A stretch of DNA of 64,000 bases from an uncultured Bacteroides sp. (lineage in GTDB: Bacteria; Bacteroidota; Bacteroidia; Bacteroidales; Bacteroidaceae), in assembly GCA_900555635.1 (NCBI GenBank), contig USLU01000009.1:62001-126000 (forward strand), written 5' to 3'. Below, piece after piece: positions 27,336-36,732 of this stretch (within the stretch, counting starts at the first letter, position 1; every line of letters begins with the position of its first letter). The notes under the pieces were generated by a model that was not told the origin of the DNA, ran no database searches, and saw only the letters and a program-made list of their open reading frames with translations. Both the position numbers and the translations under genes were made by a program.

Positions 27336-28652
27336 ATGAGAAAATTATTGTATAGTTTAGTTACATTTATCGCCGTCTTCTGCGCCTGCCAGGATGAGAA
27401 CTCCCAGCTTGGAAAAAGCTTGGTAAATAGTTCTTTCTACAACGTATTTGTAGATACTTGTTCGGTAGATATAAGCACCATCCTACTGGATTCCATAGAA
27501 ACGCAAAGTGACAGTATCTGCCAGCTGGGGCATTACAAAGACAATACATGGGGCGAAGTATCAGCCGCCTATTATGCCGAGTATTCCAAAAACAGCTTCA
27601 CCCCAAGTGAGGATTGCAGCTATACGCTGGACTCACTTGTTTTGCGGATGATACCTTCGGGACACTTCTGGGGAGATACGCTCACCCGGCAACGCATCTC
27701 AGTATACCGTTTGAAGTATCCTATTGTACTGGATAATGACGATAAACTTTATACCACCTCCACCCTTCAAAGAGAAGAGATACCGCTCTTCAGTTTCACT
27801 TTCACCCCATACCCCGGTAGGAAAAAAGAAATAGAAGTGCGCCTGCCCGACGAAATGGGTCAGAAGTGGTTGAATGATCTTATAGTACGCGACGATTACT
27901 TTGATACGCAAGAGAAATTCAAAAAGAAGTTCCCCGGATTGGTCTTCGTACCCGAGGTCAGCGGACAGTGTATTACCGGATTCTTAGTAAACGATTCCGC
28001 TATGAGCCTCAATTTGCACTATCACGAAGTAAGCAACCAGCGGGTGGAACAAACACTCACTTTCAGTGTAAATACCGAATATACCTATACCAGCGTACAA
28101 CACGATCGCACCGGTACACCACTCGCCTCATTACAAAGTGGAATAGAGAATCTTATCCACTCAAACAGCATGAACTATCGCGCCTATATGCAGGGACTGA
28201 CCGGCTTTTACAATCAGCTTGAATTTCCTTTTCTGAATGATTTGCAGAATGCCGGAAAGATCGTTTCTATTGAAACCGCCACTCTTTATCTCTATCCTCT
28301 GGCAAATAGCTACAACTCGGTAAACCAACTGCCCGAAGACATCCGCCTTTACATCACTAACGAAAACAACGTACTTGAAGACTATATTTACGGTAGTGAC
28401 GGAGTAACCGTTCAGACTGGCAACCTCACCATCGACGAAATGTATGGTAGGGAAACTTACTACTCCTTCGACCTTACCGAATTCATCCGAAACAACTTCG
28501 GTACCTGGGGTACAAAGCGGCAAAAACTGCTAATGAGTTTAACGGACGAGGAGAGTGCAATTACCTTCAATCAGGTTATATTCACCAACGACCCCAATCA
28601 GGACAAACAGTGCAGGCTAGACGTACGATTTAAAATATACAACGAGCAATGA
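27336..28652 (+). CDS. DUF4270 lipoprotein
   Basis: The 438-aa protein has a lipobox (AVFCAC, Cys about residue 18-19) and the DUF4270 fold: an early VDTCSVDISTILLDSIETQ region, the DSLVLRM strand, and a C-terminal YYSFDLTEFIRNNFG followed by LLMSL and VIFTND. DUF4270 proteins are outer-membrane lipoproteins of Bacteroidetes with unknown ligands. The stop overlaps the next ATG (ATGA), so it is co-expressed with the outer-membrane barrel protein. Confidence 0.88.
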   Translation: MRKLLYSLVTFIAVFCACQDENSQLGKSLVNSSFYNVFVDTCSVDISTILLDSIETQSDSICQLGHYKDNTWGEVSAAYYAEYSKNSFTPSEDCSYTLDSLVLRMIPSGHFWGDTLTRQRISVYRLKYPIVLDNDDKLYTTSTLQREEIPLFSFTFTPYPGRKKEIEVRLPDEMGQKWLNDLIVRDDYFDTQEKFKKKFPGLVFVPEVSGQCITGFLVNDSAMSLNLHYHEVSNQRVEQTLTFSVNTEYTYTSVQHDRTGTPLASLQSGIENLIHSNSMNYRAYMQGLTGFYNQLEFPFLNDLQNAGKIVSIETATLYLYPLANSYNSVNQLPEDIRLYITNENNVLEDYIYGSDGVTVQTGNLTIDEMYGRETYYSFDLTEFIRNNFGTWGTKRQKLLMSLTDEESAITFNQVIFTNDPNQDKQCRLDVRFKIYNEQ

Positions 28653-29860
28653 AACATTATAAACAGATTCCCCTACTTTTGTGCAGTCTCTGCACGGTAA
28701 GCCTTTCTATCACAGCCCAAAACACCACCAACCTGCCTACCTCCATGTACGGATTAGGTGAACTTAGCAGCAGTGATGGCGGACGTTATGCAGGCATGGG
28801 TAACATAGGTATTGCCTTGAACCGTACCGGATTCCAGAATACCCTGAATCCGGCAGCTATCACTCGCATGGATACTACTTGCTTCACATTTGATGTGGGG
28901 GTATCGGCCTCCTACGCCCGCTATTCCTTTTTAAGTGAACATAGTTCCAACTTTACAGGTAACCCCAACCGTATCAGCATGGGGTTTCGTATCCTTCCGC
29001 GGTGGTATGCGCTTGCGGGGATAGCCCCTTACAGCAGTGTGGGCTATGTTATCCAGACCGAAGAAGAAATAGAAGGTTCACCCGGTAGCTACATGTACTC
29101 ATTATTCGAAGGAACGGGCGGACTTTATCGGTGCTACATCACCAATGCCTTTGCACTGACCCGGCATCTATCCTTAGGCATAAACCTGGGCATAATAACA
29201 GGTACGGTAAAACAAAGCGAAACACAAGAAAAGGCGTTCGTAGAGTACGAATCCAGCAAACGAGCTTTCTATGCCGACTTCGGGCTACATTACGAATTCA
29301 ACGCCACCGGTAGACGCCGGTGGGCGGCAGGAGTAGTGTTTGCCCCCTCAATCCAAATTAGTCACGACAATACACTGACATACAGCAATTCCTCTACCAG
29401 CGAGGATCTTGACAAAAGTTATCACAGTCGCATGCAATATCTGCCTATGCACATCGGTACCGGTCTCTCTATGGCTACAAACCGTTGGGTACTCACTGCC
29501 GATTATAACTACCAGGATTGGAGTCGCAACACCTCGTCCTATACCTCTATGAAGTATCAAAACCAGCATAAAGTAAATTTAGGAGGTATATACACCACCA
29601 ATACTCGTCTCCCACGCTCTACAGAATTAATGGGAGGAATAGGGTATAGTGATTCGTATATCATGTTGAAAGGTGGAAAGATGCAATACTTGGAAGCCAG
29701 TGCAGGTGTTAGTTTTCCTATCCGGTACTCTTACCTATCTTTAGGTGCTACCTGGCGGAAGCAATTAAATTCACGTAGTAATATGATGCAGGAAAGTCGG
29801 TGGAGCGTGAATTTGAACCTTACATTCGGAGAAAGACTTTCACGCTCCAAACTTCGATAA
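28649..29860 (+). CDS. Outer-membrane beta-barrel protein (PorV/FadL-like)
   Basis: The 403-aa protein has a signal peptide (residues 1-23, ending SITAQ). The mature part has repeated amphipathic strands of barrel type: MGFRILPRWYALAGIAPYSSVGY, LGINLGIITGTV, and a C-terminal WSVNLNLTFGERL. GYADMG-like GGRYAGMGNIGIALNRTGFQNTLNPA near the N-terminus is typical of PorV/OmpP1-FadL proteins. It is translationally coupled to DUF4270, so a barrel plus lipoprotein complex is a reasonable inference. Confidence 0.8.
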   Translation: MKHYKQIPLLLCSLCTVSLSITAQNTTNLPTSMYGLGELSSSDGGRYAGMGNIGIALNRTGFQNTLNPAAITRMDTTCFTFDVGVSASYARYSFLSEHSSNFTGNPNRISMGFRILPRWYALAGIAPYSSVGYVIQTEEEIEGSPGSYMYSLFEGTGGLYRCYITNAFALTRHLSLGINLGIITGTVKQSETQEKAFVEYESSKRAFYADFGLHYEFNATGRRRWAAGVVFAPSIQISHDNTLTYSNSSTSEDLDKSYHSRMQYLPMHIGTGLSMATNRWVLTADYNYQDWSRNTSSYTSMKYQNQHKVNLGGIYTTNTRLPRSTELMGGIGYSDSYIMLKGGKMQYLEASAGVSFPIRYSYLSLGATWRKQLNSRSNMMQESRWSVNLNLTFGERLSRSKLR

Positions 29861-29862
29861 TG

Positions 29863-30609
29863 TCAGAGCACTGCTAACCGGGAAATGAAGTGCTTCACCC
29901 TTTCCCGGTAAGCATCTCCAATAGGCACATCTTTCTTCTCAATCTCCAACGTATTACGACTAATTGCACTGATACAATCCTTACGCACAATGAATGAACG
30001 ATGTACACGGATAAACTCATCCGAAGGAAGCTTCTGCTCCATATACTTCATGCTGCACAAGGTGAGGATAGGCTTAGGAACCCCTTTATAGTAAATCTTG
30101 ACGTAATCTCCCAACCCTTCTATATAGTTAATCCGATCTAAGTCCAATCGCATAATACGGCTATCCGATTTCATAAATATTACTCTTGAGTTTTCCTCCC
30201 CGGCTTCCTGCTTCTTCGACTCGGAAGTACTTACTTCCTGCAAAGCAAACCAGCGTGCAGCTCTATTCACTGATTGGAAAAAGGTAGGAAATGCAACATC
30301 ACCGGTCAGATAGTCTAAAGCATCCAAACGGAAACACTCGGCGGCGTATTGTTCGGTATTTGCTATGAAAATCACACGGCTAGGCGAGGATAGCAGCCTG
30401 CTGAAATCCATTCCGTTAATTCCGCCTTCTTCCACCGGATAGATACCGACAAAGTAGACTTCTACTTTCGACTCATAATAATCCTTCAATGCCACAAGCG
30501 GATTATTGTATTTTCCGCATAAAGTGAGAAAAGGTACTTTGGCAATATATTCCGCCAACTTCTCGGTCACCTCCGGATCTGCATGTAAAATAGCACAATT
30601 CAAACTCAT
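29863..30609 (-). CDS. LytTR-family regulator with degenerate receiver domain
   Basis: This 248-aa protein has an N-terminal CheY-like fold and a C-terminal LytTR DNA-binding domain (about 140-245; INYIEGLGDYVKIY, FIRVHRSFIV). In the receiver, the phospho-acceptor Asp is replaced by Gly55 (VYFVGIYPVEEGG) and the conserved Lys by Gly103 (DYLTGDV), so phosphorylation control is unlikely. The ATG at 30609 follows an AAAGAAAGGA stretch and is preferred to an upstream TTG. It converges on the barrel gene with a 2-bp gap. No partner kinase is adjacent. Confidence 0.87.
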   Translation of the reverse strand: MSLNCAILHADPEVTEKLAEYIAKVPFLTLCGKYNNPLVALKDYYESKVEVYFVGIYPVEEGGINGMDFSRLLSSPSRVIFIANTEQYAAECFRLDALDYLTGDVAFPTFFQSVNRAARWFALQEVSTSESKKQEAGEENSRVIFMKSDSRIMRLDLDRINYIEGLGDYVKIYYKGVPKPILTLCSMKYMEQKLPSDEFIRVHRSFIVRKDCISAISRNTLEIEKKDVPIGDAYRERVKHFISRLAVL

Positions 30610-30700
30610 AGTCGTTCCTTTCTTTTGCAAAATGGACGCACCCGCCCTCAAAAGACTGCAAAAGAACGAAGCTAAATTAAGATTTCTTTATAGTGACGAG

Positions 30701-31102
30701 CTATTTGTTAACAGGTATCCTCTCTTCCAGCAACCTGATAAACTCTTCTTCCTTTACCGGGAGTAATCCTTTATACTTATCTTTTCCGTATTTTATCAAT
30801 ACATAATGCATGATTGCAAACTTACCTATTTTCATGGAACAAGCACGCTCAACCGAAGTAATGTCTTTCAAAAGTATCTCCTTACTACGAGAGAATCGCC
30901 CAAAGAATAAAATCAACTTTCCATCAGATGTTATAGTGTAAGTAGTATGAATCAACTTTTCAATATTGACTACAAGCAAAAGCATGAAGATTACAGCCAG
31001 TATAATTTGCTTTTCCCAGAGATTATAAAGAGTTAGGGTTCCTGCCAAAACTAGGAACAAATACTGCCCCCTTGCTATGCGTGCATGAAAGATTCTATTC
31101 AT
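30701..31102 (-). CDS. Small membrane protein with PH-like domain
   Basis: The 133-aa protein has two hydrophobic helices (about residues 15-28 and 31-46), then a beta-rich stretch TTYTITSDGKLILFFGRFSR and ILLKDITSVERA, resembling bacterial PH domains (bPH-type). This family usually sits at the inner membrane; function is unknown. It lies upstream of the LytTR gene on the same strand, about 90 bp apart. Confidence 0.65.
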   Translation of the reverse strand: MNRIFHARIARGQYLFLVLAGTLTLYNLWEKQIILAVIFMLLLVVNIEKLIHTTYTITSDGKLILFFGRFSRSKEILLKDITSVERACSMKIGKFAIMHYVLIKYGKDKYKGLLPVKEEEFIRLLEERIPVNK

Positions 31103-31146
31103 TTCTTCTGATTTTGCCGCTAAGATAGGTATTTTTATGGAATGTT

Positions 31147-31177
31147 TTTGTGCAACGTTTGGTTTACACTATCTTTG
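31147..31177 (+). promoter_or_regulatory. Canonical promoter for nadB
   Basis: TTTG at 31147-31150 and TATCTTTG at 31170-31177, spaced 19 bp, precede the ATG at 31200 by 22 bp. Confidence 0.75.
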
Positions 31178-31199
31178 CAGTGTTAAACATACAAATCTT

Positions 31200-32771
31200 A
31201 TGGTAAGAAAGTTCGATTTCCTCGTTATCGGCTCAGGACTCGCCGGTATGAGCTTTGCGTTAAAAGTAGCGCATAAGGGGACTGTAGCCCTTATTTGTAA
31301 AGCCGGCTTGGAAGAGTCAAATACCTATTTTGCACAAGGAGGTATTGCCTCAGTCACCAACCTGACCGTAGACAACTTCGAAAAGCATATTGAAGACACC
31401 ATGATAGCAGGCGATTGGATCAGTGATCGCAAAGCCGTGGAAAAAGTAGTATGCAATGCTCCCGAACAGATTAATGAACTCATTAAATGGGGAGTAAACT
31501 TCGATAAGAAAGAAAACGGAGAATTCGACCTCCATAAGGAAGGCGGACACTCTGAATTCCGTATCCTTCATCATAAAGACAATACGGGAGCAGAGATACA
31601 AACCAGCCTCATCGAAGCAGTAAAACAACATCCTAATATTACCGTATTCACCAACTTCTTTGCTGTAGAAATCATCACTCAGCACCACCTGGGCATCATC
31701 GTAACCCGATATACTCCCGGTATAAAGTGTTATGGAGCTTATGTGCTTAACGAAGCAACCGGTGAAGTAGATACCTTCCTCTCTAAATTGACTATTATGG
31801 CAACAGGAGGTTGCGAAGCTGTATATCGTAACACAACAAACCCATTGGTTGCTACCGGCGATGGCATAGCTATGGTCTATCGTGCCAAAGGTGCTGTGAA
31901 AGATATGGAATTTATCCAGTTCCATCCTACCGCCCTCTATAACCCGGGTGACCGTCCTTGCTTCCTCATCACCGAAGCCATGCGTGGATATGGCGGAGTA
32001 CTGCGCACGATGGATGGCAAAGAATTCATGCAGAAATACGACTCACGTCTCTCTTTGGCGCCTCGCGATATCGTGGCACGTGCCATAGACAATGAAATGA
32101 AGTTACGTGGTGACGAACATGTTTATCTGGACGTTACGCACAAAGATCCCGAAGAAACTAAAAAACACTTCCCAAATATCTATAAGAAATGTCTTAGCAT
32201 AGGCATTGATATTACTAAAGATTATATTCCGGTAGCCCCTGCGGCGCATTACCTTTGCGGAGGTATTAAGGTTGATCTGGATGGTCAGTCAAGCATACGC
32301 CGTTTGTACGCCATCGGCGAATGTTCTTGCACAGGTCTGCATGGGGGTAACCGTCTGGCTTCCAACTCTCTTATTGAGGCTGTGGTCTATGCTGATTCGG
32401 CAGCAAAGCATGCCCTGAGTGTATTGGAACGCTATGATTTCAATGAGGATATTCCCGAATGGAATGAAGAAGGTACCATCTCCAACGAGGAACGTGTGTT
32501 GATAACACAAAGTATGAAAGAAGTGAACCAGATCATGGAAGCATACGTAGGCATAGTACGTAGTAATACTCGCCTCACCCGTGCCTGGAACCGCCTGGAT
32601 ATTATTTATGAAGAGACTGAAAAGTTATTCAAGAGTAGTAAGGCCACACGGGAACTTTGCGAATTACGCAATATGATTAATGTAGGTTATCTGATTACAC
32701 GTCAGGCAATGGAACGTAAAGAAAGCCGTGGATTACATTACACCCTTGATTATCCTCATGCAAAAAAATAA
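31200..32771 (+). CDS. nadB: NadB, L-aspartate oxidase
   Basis: The 523-aa flavoenzyme oxidises L-aspartate to iminoaspartate, the first step of de novo NAD synthesis. It shows FAD-binding IGSGLAGMSFAL (10-21), the SNTYFAQGGIA motif, GGHSEFRILHH, FIQFHPTALYNPG, and LCGGIKVDLDG with ECSCTGLHGGNRLASNSL. The ATG at 31200 is set by the promoter just upstream; a longer frame would begin inside it. No nadA or nadC is adjacent. The gene is monocistronic with a terminator downstream. Confidence 0.95.
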   Translation: MVRKFDFLVIGSGLAGMSFALKVAHKGTVALICKAGLEESNTYFAQGGIASVTNLTVDNFEKHIEDTMIAGDWISDRKAVEKVVCNAPEQINELIKWGVNFDKKENGEFDLHKEGGHSEFRILHHKDNTGAEIQTSLIEAVKQHPNITVFTNFFAVEIITQHHLGIIVTRYTPGIKCYGAYVLNEATGEVDTFLSKLTIMATGGCEAVYRNTTNPLVATGDGIAMVYRAKGAVKDMEFIQFHPTALYNPGDRPCFLITEAMRGYGGVLRTMDGKEFMQKYDSRLSLAPRDIVARAIDNEMKLRGDEHVYLDVTHKDPEETKKHFPNIYKKCLSIGIDITKDYIPVAPAAHYLCGGIKVDLDGQSSIRRLYAIGECSCTGLHGGNRLASNSLIEAVVYADSAAKHALSVLERYDFNEDIPEWNEEGTISNEERVLITQSMKEVNQIMEAYVGIVRSNTRLTRAWNRLDIIYEETEKLFKSSKATRELCELRNMINVGYLITRQAMERKESRGLHYTLDYPHAKK

Positions 32772-32863
32772 CCTTTCTACATAAAAACGACTAAGGTGAC
32801 AAGTACCATCCCCGTACTTTCCTCCCTGACTTATGAGGAAAAAAACGGAAAATAAACTATTGT

Positions 32864-32895
32864 AATGCGGGTTTATAATAAGGTAAACCCGCATT
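32864..32895. terminator. Bidirectional terminator between nadB and the hybrid kinase
   Basis: AATGCGGGTTTA (32864-32875) pairs perfectly with TAAACCCGCATT (32884-32895) around an 8-nt loop, between convergent genes. Confidence 0.85.
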
Positions 32896-32932
32896 TATCT
32901 CATGTATTTGTGCAACTCAGCCCACACTAATA

Positions 32933-35650
32933 TTACTTAAAAGAGAACAATTCAAGTAATTGTCTCCTCTTTATAGGCTTGGCTAGAAAAGCATTACAAC
33001 CAGCATCAAGAGCGTTGGTCTTATCAGAATCGAATGCATTGGCAGTAAGTGCAATAATGGGGATCTCTATATTAAACTCCCGAATTTTTCGTGTTGCCTG
33101 CAAACCATCCATAACAGGCATCTTTAAATCCATAAGAATAAGATCGAATTTCTCGCAACGTACTCTCTCTACGGCATCTACACCATTTTCTACACGAGTA
33201 AGATTATAACCTTTAAGCATGTGACGCACCAAAGAATAGTTACTGTCATTGTCTTCAGCAACCAAGATCCGTATCTCCTTCCTATCAATACTATCCAATC
33301 CGGAATGCTGTTTTGGTAATAGAGAAGATTTATCCACATAATCCTGCCTACATATTTCACAAGGAATCCATGCCCAGAAAGTCGATCCGACACCGGCTTC
33401 GGAAGAAAGCCCTACTTCTCCTCCGGCAGCCTCAACAATTGCTTTGGAGATCGCCAAGCCAAGCCCCGTACCTTGTGCAAATTCATTGAGCTTCTGAAAG
33501 CGTCCGAAGACTCTGTCTTGCAGCATTTTCGGAATACCTACTCCCGTATCTTCCACATAAATACGAATACCGTCCTTCTCAACGGTATAACCCATTTTTA
33601 TATAACCGGACCGGGTACATTTTACTGCATTAGTAAGGAAATTCATCCATACCTGCTTGAGCCGGTTACTGTCCAAATTCACCCAACAGTCCGGATGAGG
33701 GTTTTCCTGGTAGAATTTGACTTCAGGATTTGTAACCTTGGGCGATATCATCACATACAATTCATTACATACCTGTGATAAGTTAAACCTTTCCCTATGC
33801 CGCTCAAGAATTCCGGATTCTATTTTAGAAAGATCTAGAATATCATTAATCAGTCGTAACAACAATTCATTATTAGACTCAATAATCTGCCAGTATTCTG
33901 CTTTTTCATCTGCATCATCACATTCTACCAGTAACTCGGAAAATCCGATAATTGCATTTAAGGGAGTTCGTATCTCATGACTCATATTAGCCAGGAAGGC
34001 AGATTTAAGCTTATCGGAAAGTTCGGCTTTTTCTTTCAACTCCTTTAATTCCTGGGCCATCTTTTCCCATTTTGTATTATTGTATGATATACCGGTATAA
34101 CGAATAGCTTCTCCTCTTTTGTCTTTTTCGGACGGGACACCTGTAACAACCAGTGTTTGCCAATCCTGATCCCATTTGGTTCTGGAACGATATTGGAAGC
34201 TAAATTCTTTGTTTTTCTTCTGAAGCATACAATCCATATTCTCACGGAGTTGTTCTGTGTCGTCAGGATGAGCCACTTTCAAGTAATCGTCAATCATAAT
34301 TGCTTTCTCAGAATGGTAATCGTTCACCGGGTCATTGAAAGCCCTGAATTGCTTGCTTTCTACATCAAAATCCCAATATGACATACCAACTGTCTTGAAT
34401 GTAAGCTCCATCTTATAATTACGTTCTTTAAGCTCCTCATTCAATTGGTGGATTTTGGATATGTTTTGCCGGAATCCTGTGAACCTTATAACCTCACCAT
34501 TTTTAGAATACTCAAAAGGAACCCCGGTAATATTGCAATATTGCCAGGAATCATCATATTTAGTTTGCAGGCGACAAGTAAAGTTAATATTGAACTTTTT
34601 GCCCGACAGCATGGATTGGAAAACATCATTAGCTAAAGACTGATCATCCGGATGAATTACCTCCTGATACTCCTTTACTGTTATCAGTTTGTCCGAAGCA
34701 TAGTTATTAACAGGATCATTGTAAGACTCGAATTTTTGTGATCGTACGTCAAAATCCCAATGAACTATATTGTTTACCTCCATGGCAAGTTCACGCTTGG
34801 TTATAAGATCGTGCGTTTTCTTGGCCATTTGTATTTTTTCAGTCACATCCAGTTGTGTGCCTATAATCAGAAGCTTGCCACGGTGTTCGGACGATAATCG
34901 TAACCGGCTTTCATAATACCGGTATTGTTTCTCCGATTCATTATAAAAACCAAAAGTAATCTGCCCTTGTTGTACTTCATTGTTTATCAGTTGGGAGAAG
35001 AGTTGAAACAACTGAGTATAATCCTCCGGCAGCATCCGTTTTTGCAATTTCTCTAAAGTATCGCAATTCAGCGTAATGGGGGTTCCATATAAAGTACCGA
35101 ATTTCTTTTTATGTACATCATATACCCACGACGACATATTAGCGGTCTTCATTGCCATTTCCAGATTTTTCTTATTTTCCTCAGTATGATATTCCGCTTC
35201 TTTAGTGGCAGTCACATCGTTGGTAAGTAGCATATAACCCAAGATTTTCTCCTGCTTGTTTCGTATAGGAACTACTTTAACCTCATATATAATGGTATTA
35301 TTATTACGGGATTTATAATATTCCTGGTTTATCCGGGCGAAATCATATTCAAATTCAAGTATGACTTGCTCACCGGATTGTATTTTCATCTTGAGTTCTT
35401 CATCAACATAAGGACTATCGAAAAGATTAATCTTGTCGATTACCATACTTATGTCTTCCACTCCATACATTTTCTTGGCATGTTCGTTTATATTCCGCAA
35501 AATGCCTTCTACATCATAGATTTCAATTCCTATCGGCAAATGGACAAATACACTCTCCGCGAACAGGATTTGATCCTGCAACAATGCAACCATTTCTCTC
35601 TCATAAGAAGTTTTACTGTCTTCACTGTTTGCTGTTTCAAATTGACTCAT
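32933..35650 (-). CDS. Soluble hybrid histidine kinase with four PAS domains and a receiver
   Basis: This 905-aa protein has no transmembrane segment or signal peptide. Four PAS domains run from about 22 to 535; the third and fourth are close repeats of each other (both carry WDFDV, a Y/FNDPVN motif and HPDD). A HisKA domain follows with MSHEIRTPLNAI (His558), then an HATPase with NAVKC, DTGVGIP and GTGLGLAIS, and a C-terminal receiver (about 785-905) with LILMDLKMPVMDG (Asp841). It probably senses a cytoplasmic redox or small-molecule cue. Immediately upstream, 19 bp away, is an AraC regulator on the same strand. Confidence 0.92.
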   Translation of the reverse strand: MSQFETANSEDSKTSYEREMVALLQDQILFAESVFVHLPIGIEIYDVEGILRNINEHAKKMYGVEDISMVIDKINLFDSPYVDEELKMKIQSGEQVILEFEYDFARINQEYYKSRNNNTIIYEVKVVPIRNKQEKILGYMLLTNDVTATKEAEYHTEENKKNLEMAMKTANMSSWVYDVHKKKFGTLYGTPITLNCDTLEKLQKRMLPEDYTQLFQLFSQLINNEVQQGQITFGFYNESEKQYRYYESRLRLSSEHRGKLLIIGTQLDVTEKIQMAKKTHDLITKRELAMEVNNIVHWDFDVRSQKFESYNDPVNNYASDKLITVKEYQEVIHPDDQSLANDVFQSMLSGKKFNINFTCRLQTKYDDSWQYCNITGVPFEYSKNGEVIRFTGFRQNISKIHQLNEELKERNYKMELTFKTVGMSYWDFDVESKQFRAFNDPVNDYHSEKAIMIDDYLKVAHPDDTEQLRENMDCMLQKKNKEFSFQYRSRTKWDQDWQTLVVTGVPSEKDKRGEAIRYTGISYNNTKWEKMAQELKELKEKAELSDKLKSAFLANMSHEIRTPLNAIIGFSELLVECDDADEKAEYWQIIESNNELLLRLINDILDLSKIESGILERHRERFNLSQVCNELYVMISPKVTNPEVKFYQENPHPDCWVNLDSNRLKQVWMNFLTNAVKCTRSGYIKMGYTVEKDGIRIYVEDTGVGIPKMLQDRVFGRFQKLNEFAQGTGLGLAISKAIVEAAGGEVGLSSEAGVGSTFWAWIPCEICRQDYVDKSSLLPKQHSGLDSIDRKEIRILVAEDNDSNYSLVRHMLKGYNLTRVENGVDAVERVRCEKFDLILMDLKMPVMDGLQATRKIREFNIEIPIIALTANAFDSDKTNALDAGCNAFLAKPIKRRQLLELFSFK

Positions 35651-35669
35651 CTTAATTTCTGTTTTAAGG

Positions 35670-36503
35670 TTACTGTATGATATGAATGGTACATCTGTAT
35701 TCAGACGGTGACATCCCTGTATGCTGACGGAAAAAACGACTCATGGAAGACTGGTTGCTAAATCCGGTCTGGTGAGTAATTTCTTTTATATCAAGGTTTG
35801 CATTCCGAAGCATCCTTTTTATTTCGACAATAACATAATCCGCAATCACTTCACGAGGAGATTGACCATTCACTTCCTGTATGACTTTGGTAAGATATAA
35901 AGAGGAAATACACAGTTTTTCAGAATAGAAGTTGATCTCACGATGTGCTTTACAATGCTCGAATGCCAGCATTGAAAATTTAAAAGCGATACTCTCTTTG
36001 CGAGAGTTCAGATATGTTTTTTTCTTATTTGTTACCTTTTGGAAGTGGACATAAAAATCCCAATAATAAATCCTCAATAAATGTAATACTGTTTCCCGCC
36101 AGAAATGAGGGTCGCCATTATTCTTCCGATAGTCAATAACGTCGCAAAAACCAAGGAATCTTTTAGTATCATATTCATTTAAATGAATATGAAAATTCTT
36201 CCGCATATAAAAGAAAAAGTCGGGAGTTATTTTCCCCAGACCACTCATTACATCCAGAAACATTACTTTATTGATCTTGAAAAAAGTCATAGCGAAATCA
36301 TCACTGATTTCCTGTATCTGTGCCAATTGCAGTGGCAAAAGGGTTACCAAATCATTCGGAGATATTTTACGACAAACAGAAAACACCTTTATTACAGCTG
36401 TACCGCTTGTGCAAATTCCGCCAAAGCCTTCTTCCAGGTATGCTTCATGTTCGTGTACGGGAAGTGCAGACATATCGGTGTATATATGAAAAGGATCACT
36501 CAT
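35670..36503 (-). CDS. AraC-family transcriptional regulator
   Basis: The 277-aa protein has an N-terminal sensing region (about 1-165) and a C-terminal double helix-turn-helix: CISSLYLTKVIQEVNGQSP, then IKEITHQTGFSNQSSMSRFFRQHTG, the AraC signature. The N-terminal part resembles the Bacteroides AraC group with a cupin-like domain. It sits just upstream of the four-PAS hybrid kinase, so both may be on one transcript and act in one pathway; the direct targets are unknown. Confidence 0.9.
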   Translation of the reverse strand: MSDPFHIYTDMSALPVHEHEAYLEEGFGGICTSGTAVIKVFSVCRKISPNDLVTLLPLQLAQIQEISDDFAMTFFKINKVMFLDVMSGLGKITPDFFFYMRKNFHIHLNEYDTKRFLGFCDVIDYRKNNGDPHFWRETVLHLLRIYYWDFYVHFQKVTNKKKTYLNSRKESIAFKFSMLAFEHCKAHREINFYSEKLCISSLYLTKVIQEVNGQSPREVIADYVIVEIKRMLRNANLDIKEITHQTGFSNQSSMSRFFRQHTGMSPSEYRCTIHIIQ

Positions 36504-36691
36504 TGAATTGTATTATGCATAATATGTTATCAAAGATATAGTATATCTTAACTCTATAGATAACTTCATTATAAAAATGAACGCAATTAACCAGTTTCCG
36601 TGCCAATATAGCCATTTATGGAACAGCCTATATGGAATAGAAAAATAATGCCCGAACATCTTCTAAGTGAAGATATCCGGGTATTATAGTG

Positions 36692-36731
36692 AAATAGAAA
36701 ATATCCTGTTCGCAGGACAGCATTTCTATTT
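36692..36731 (-). terminator. Hairpin terminator of rubrerythrin
   Basis: AAATAGAAA (36692-36700) pairs with TTTCTATTT (36723-36731), with an inner TCCTG/CAGGA stem and a tetraloop. It begins directly after the rubrerythrin stop. A second weaker hairpin lies at about 36648-36684. Confidence 0.7.
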
Positions 36732-36732
36732 A

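Noticed and set aside
31350..31925. 191-aa minus-strand reading frame
   Set aside because: Antisense to nadB with no domain-like pattern.
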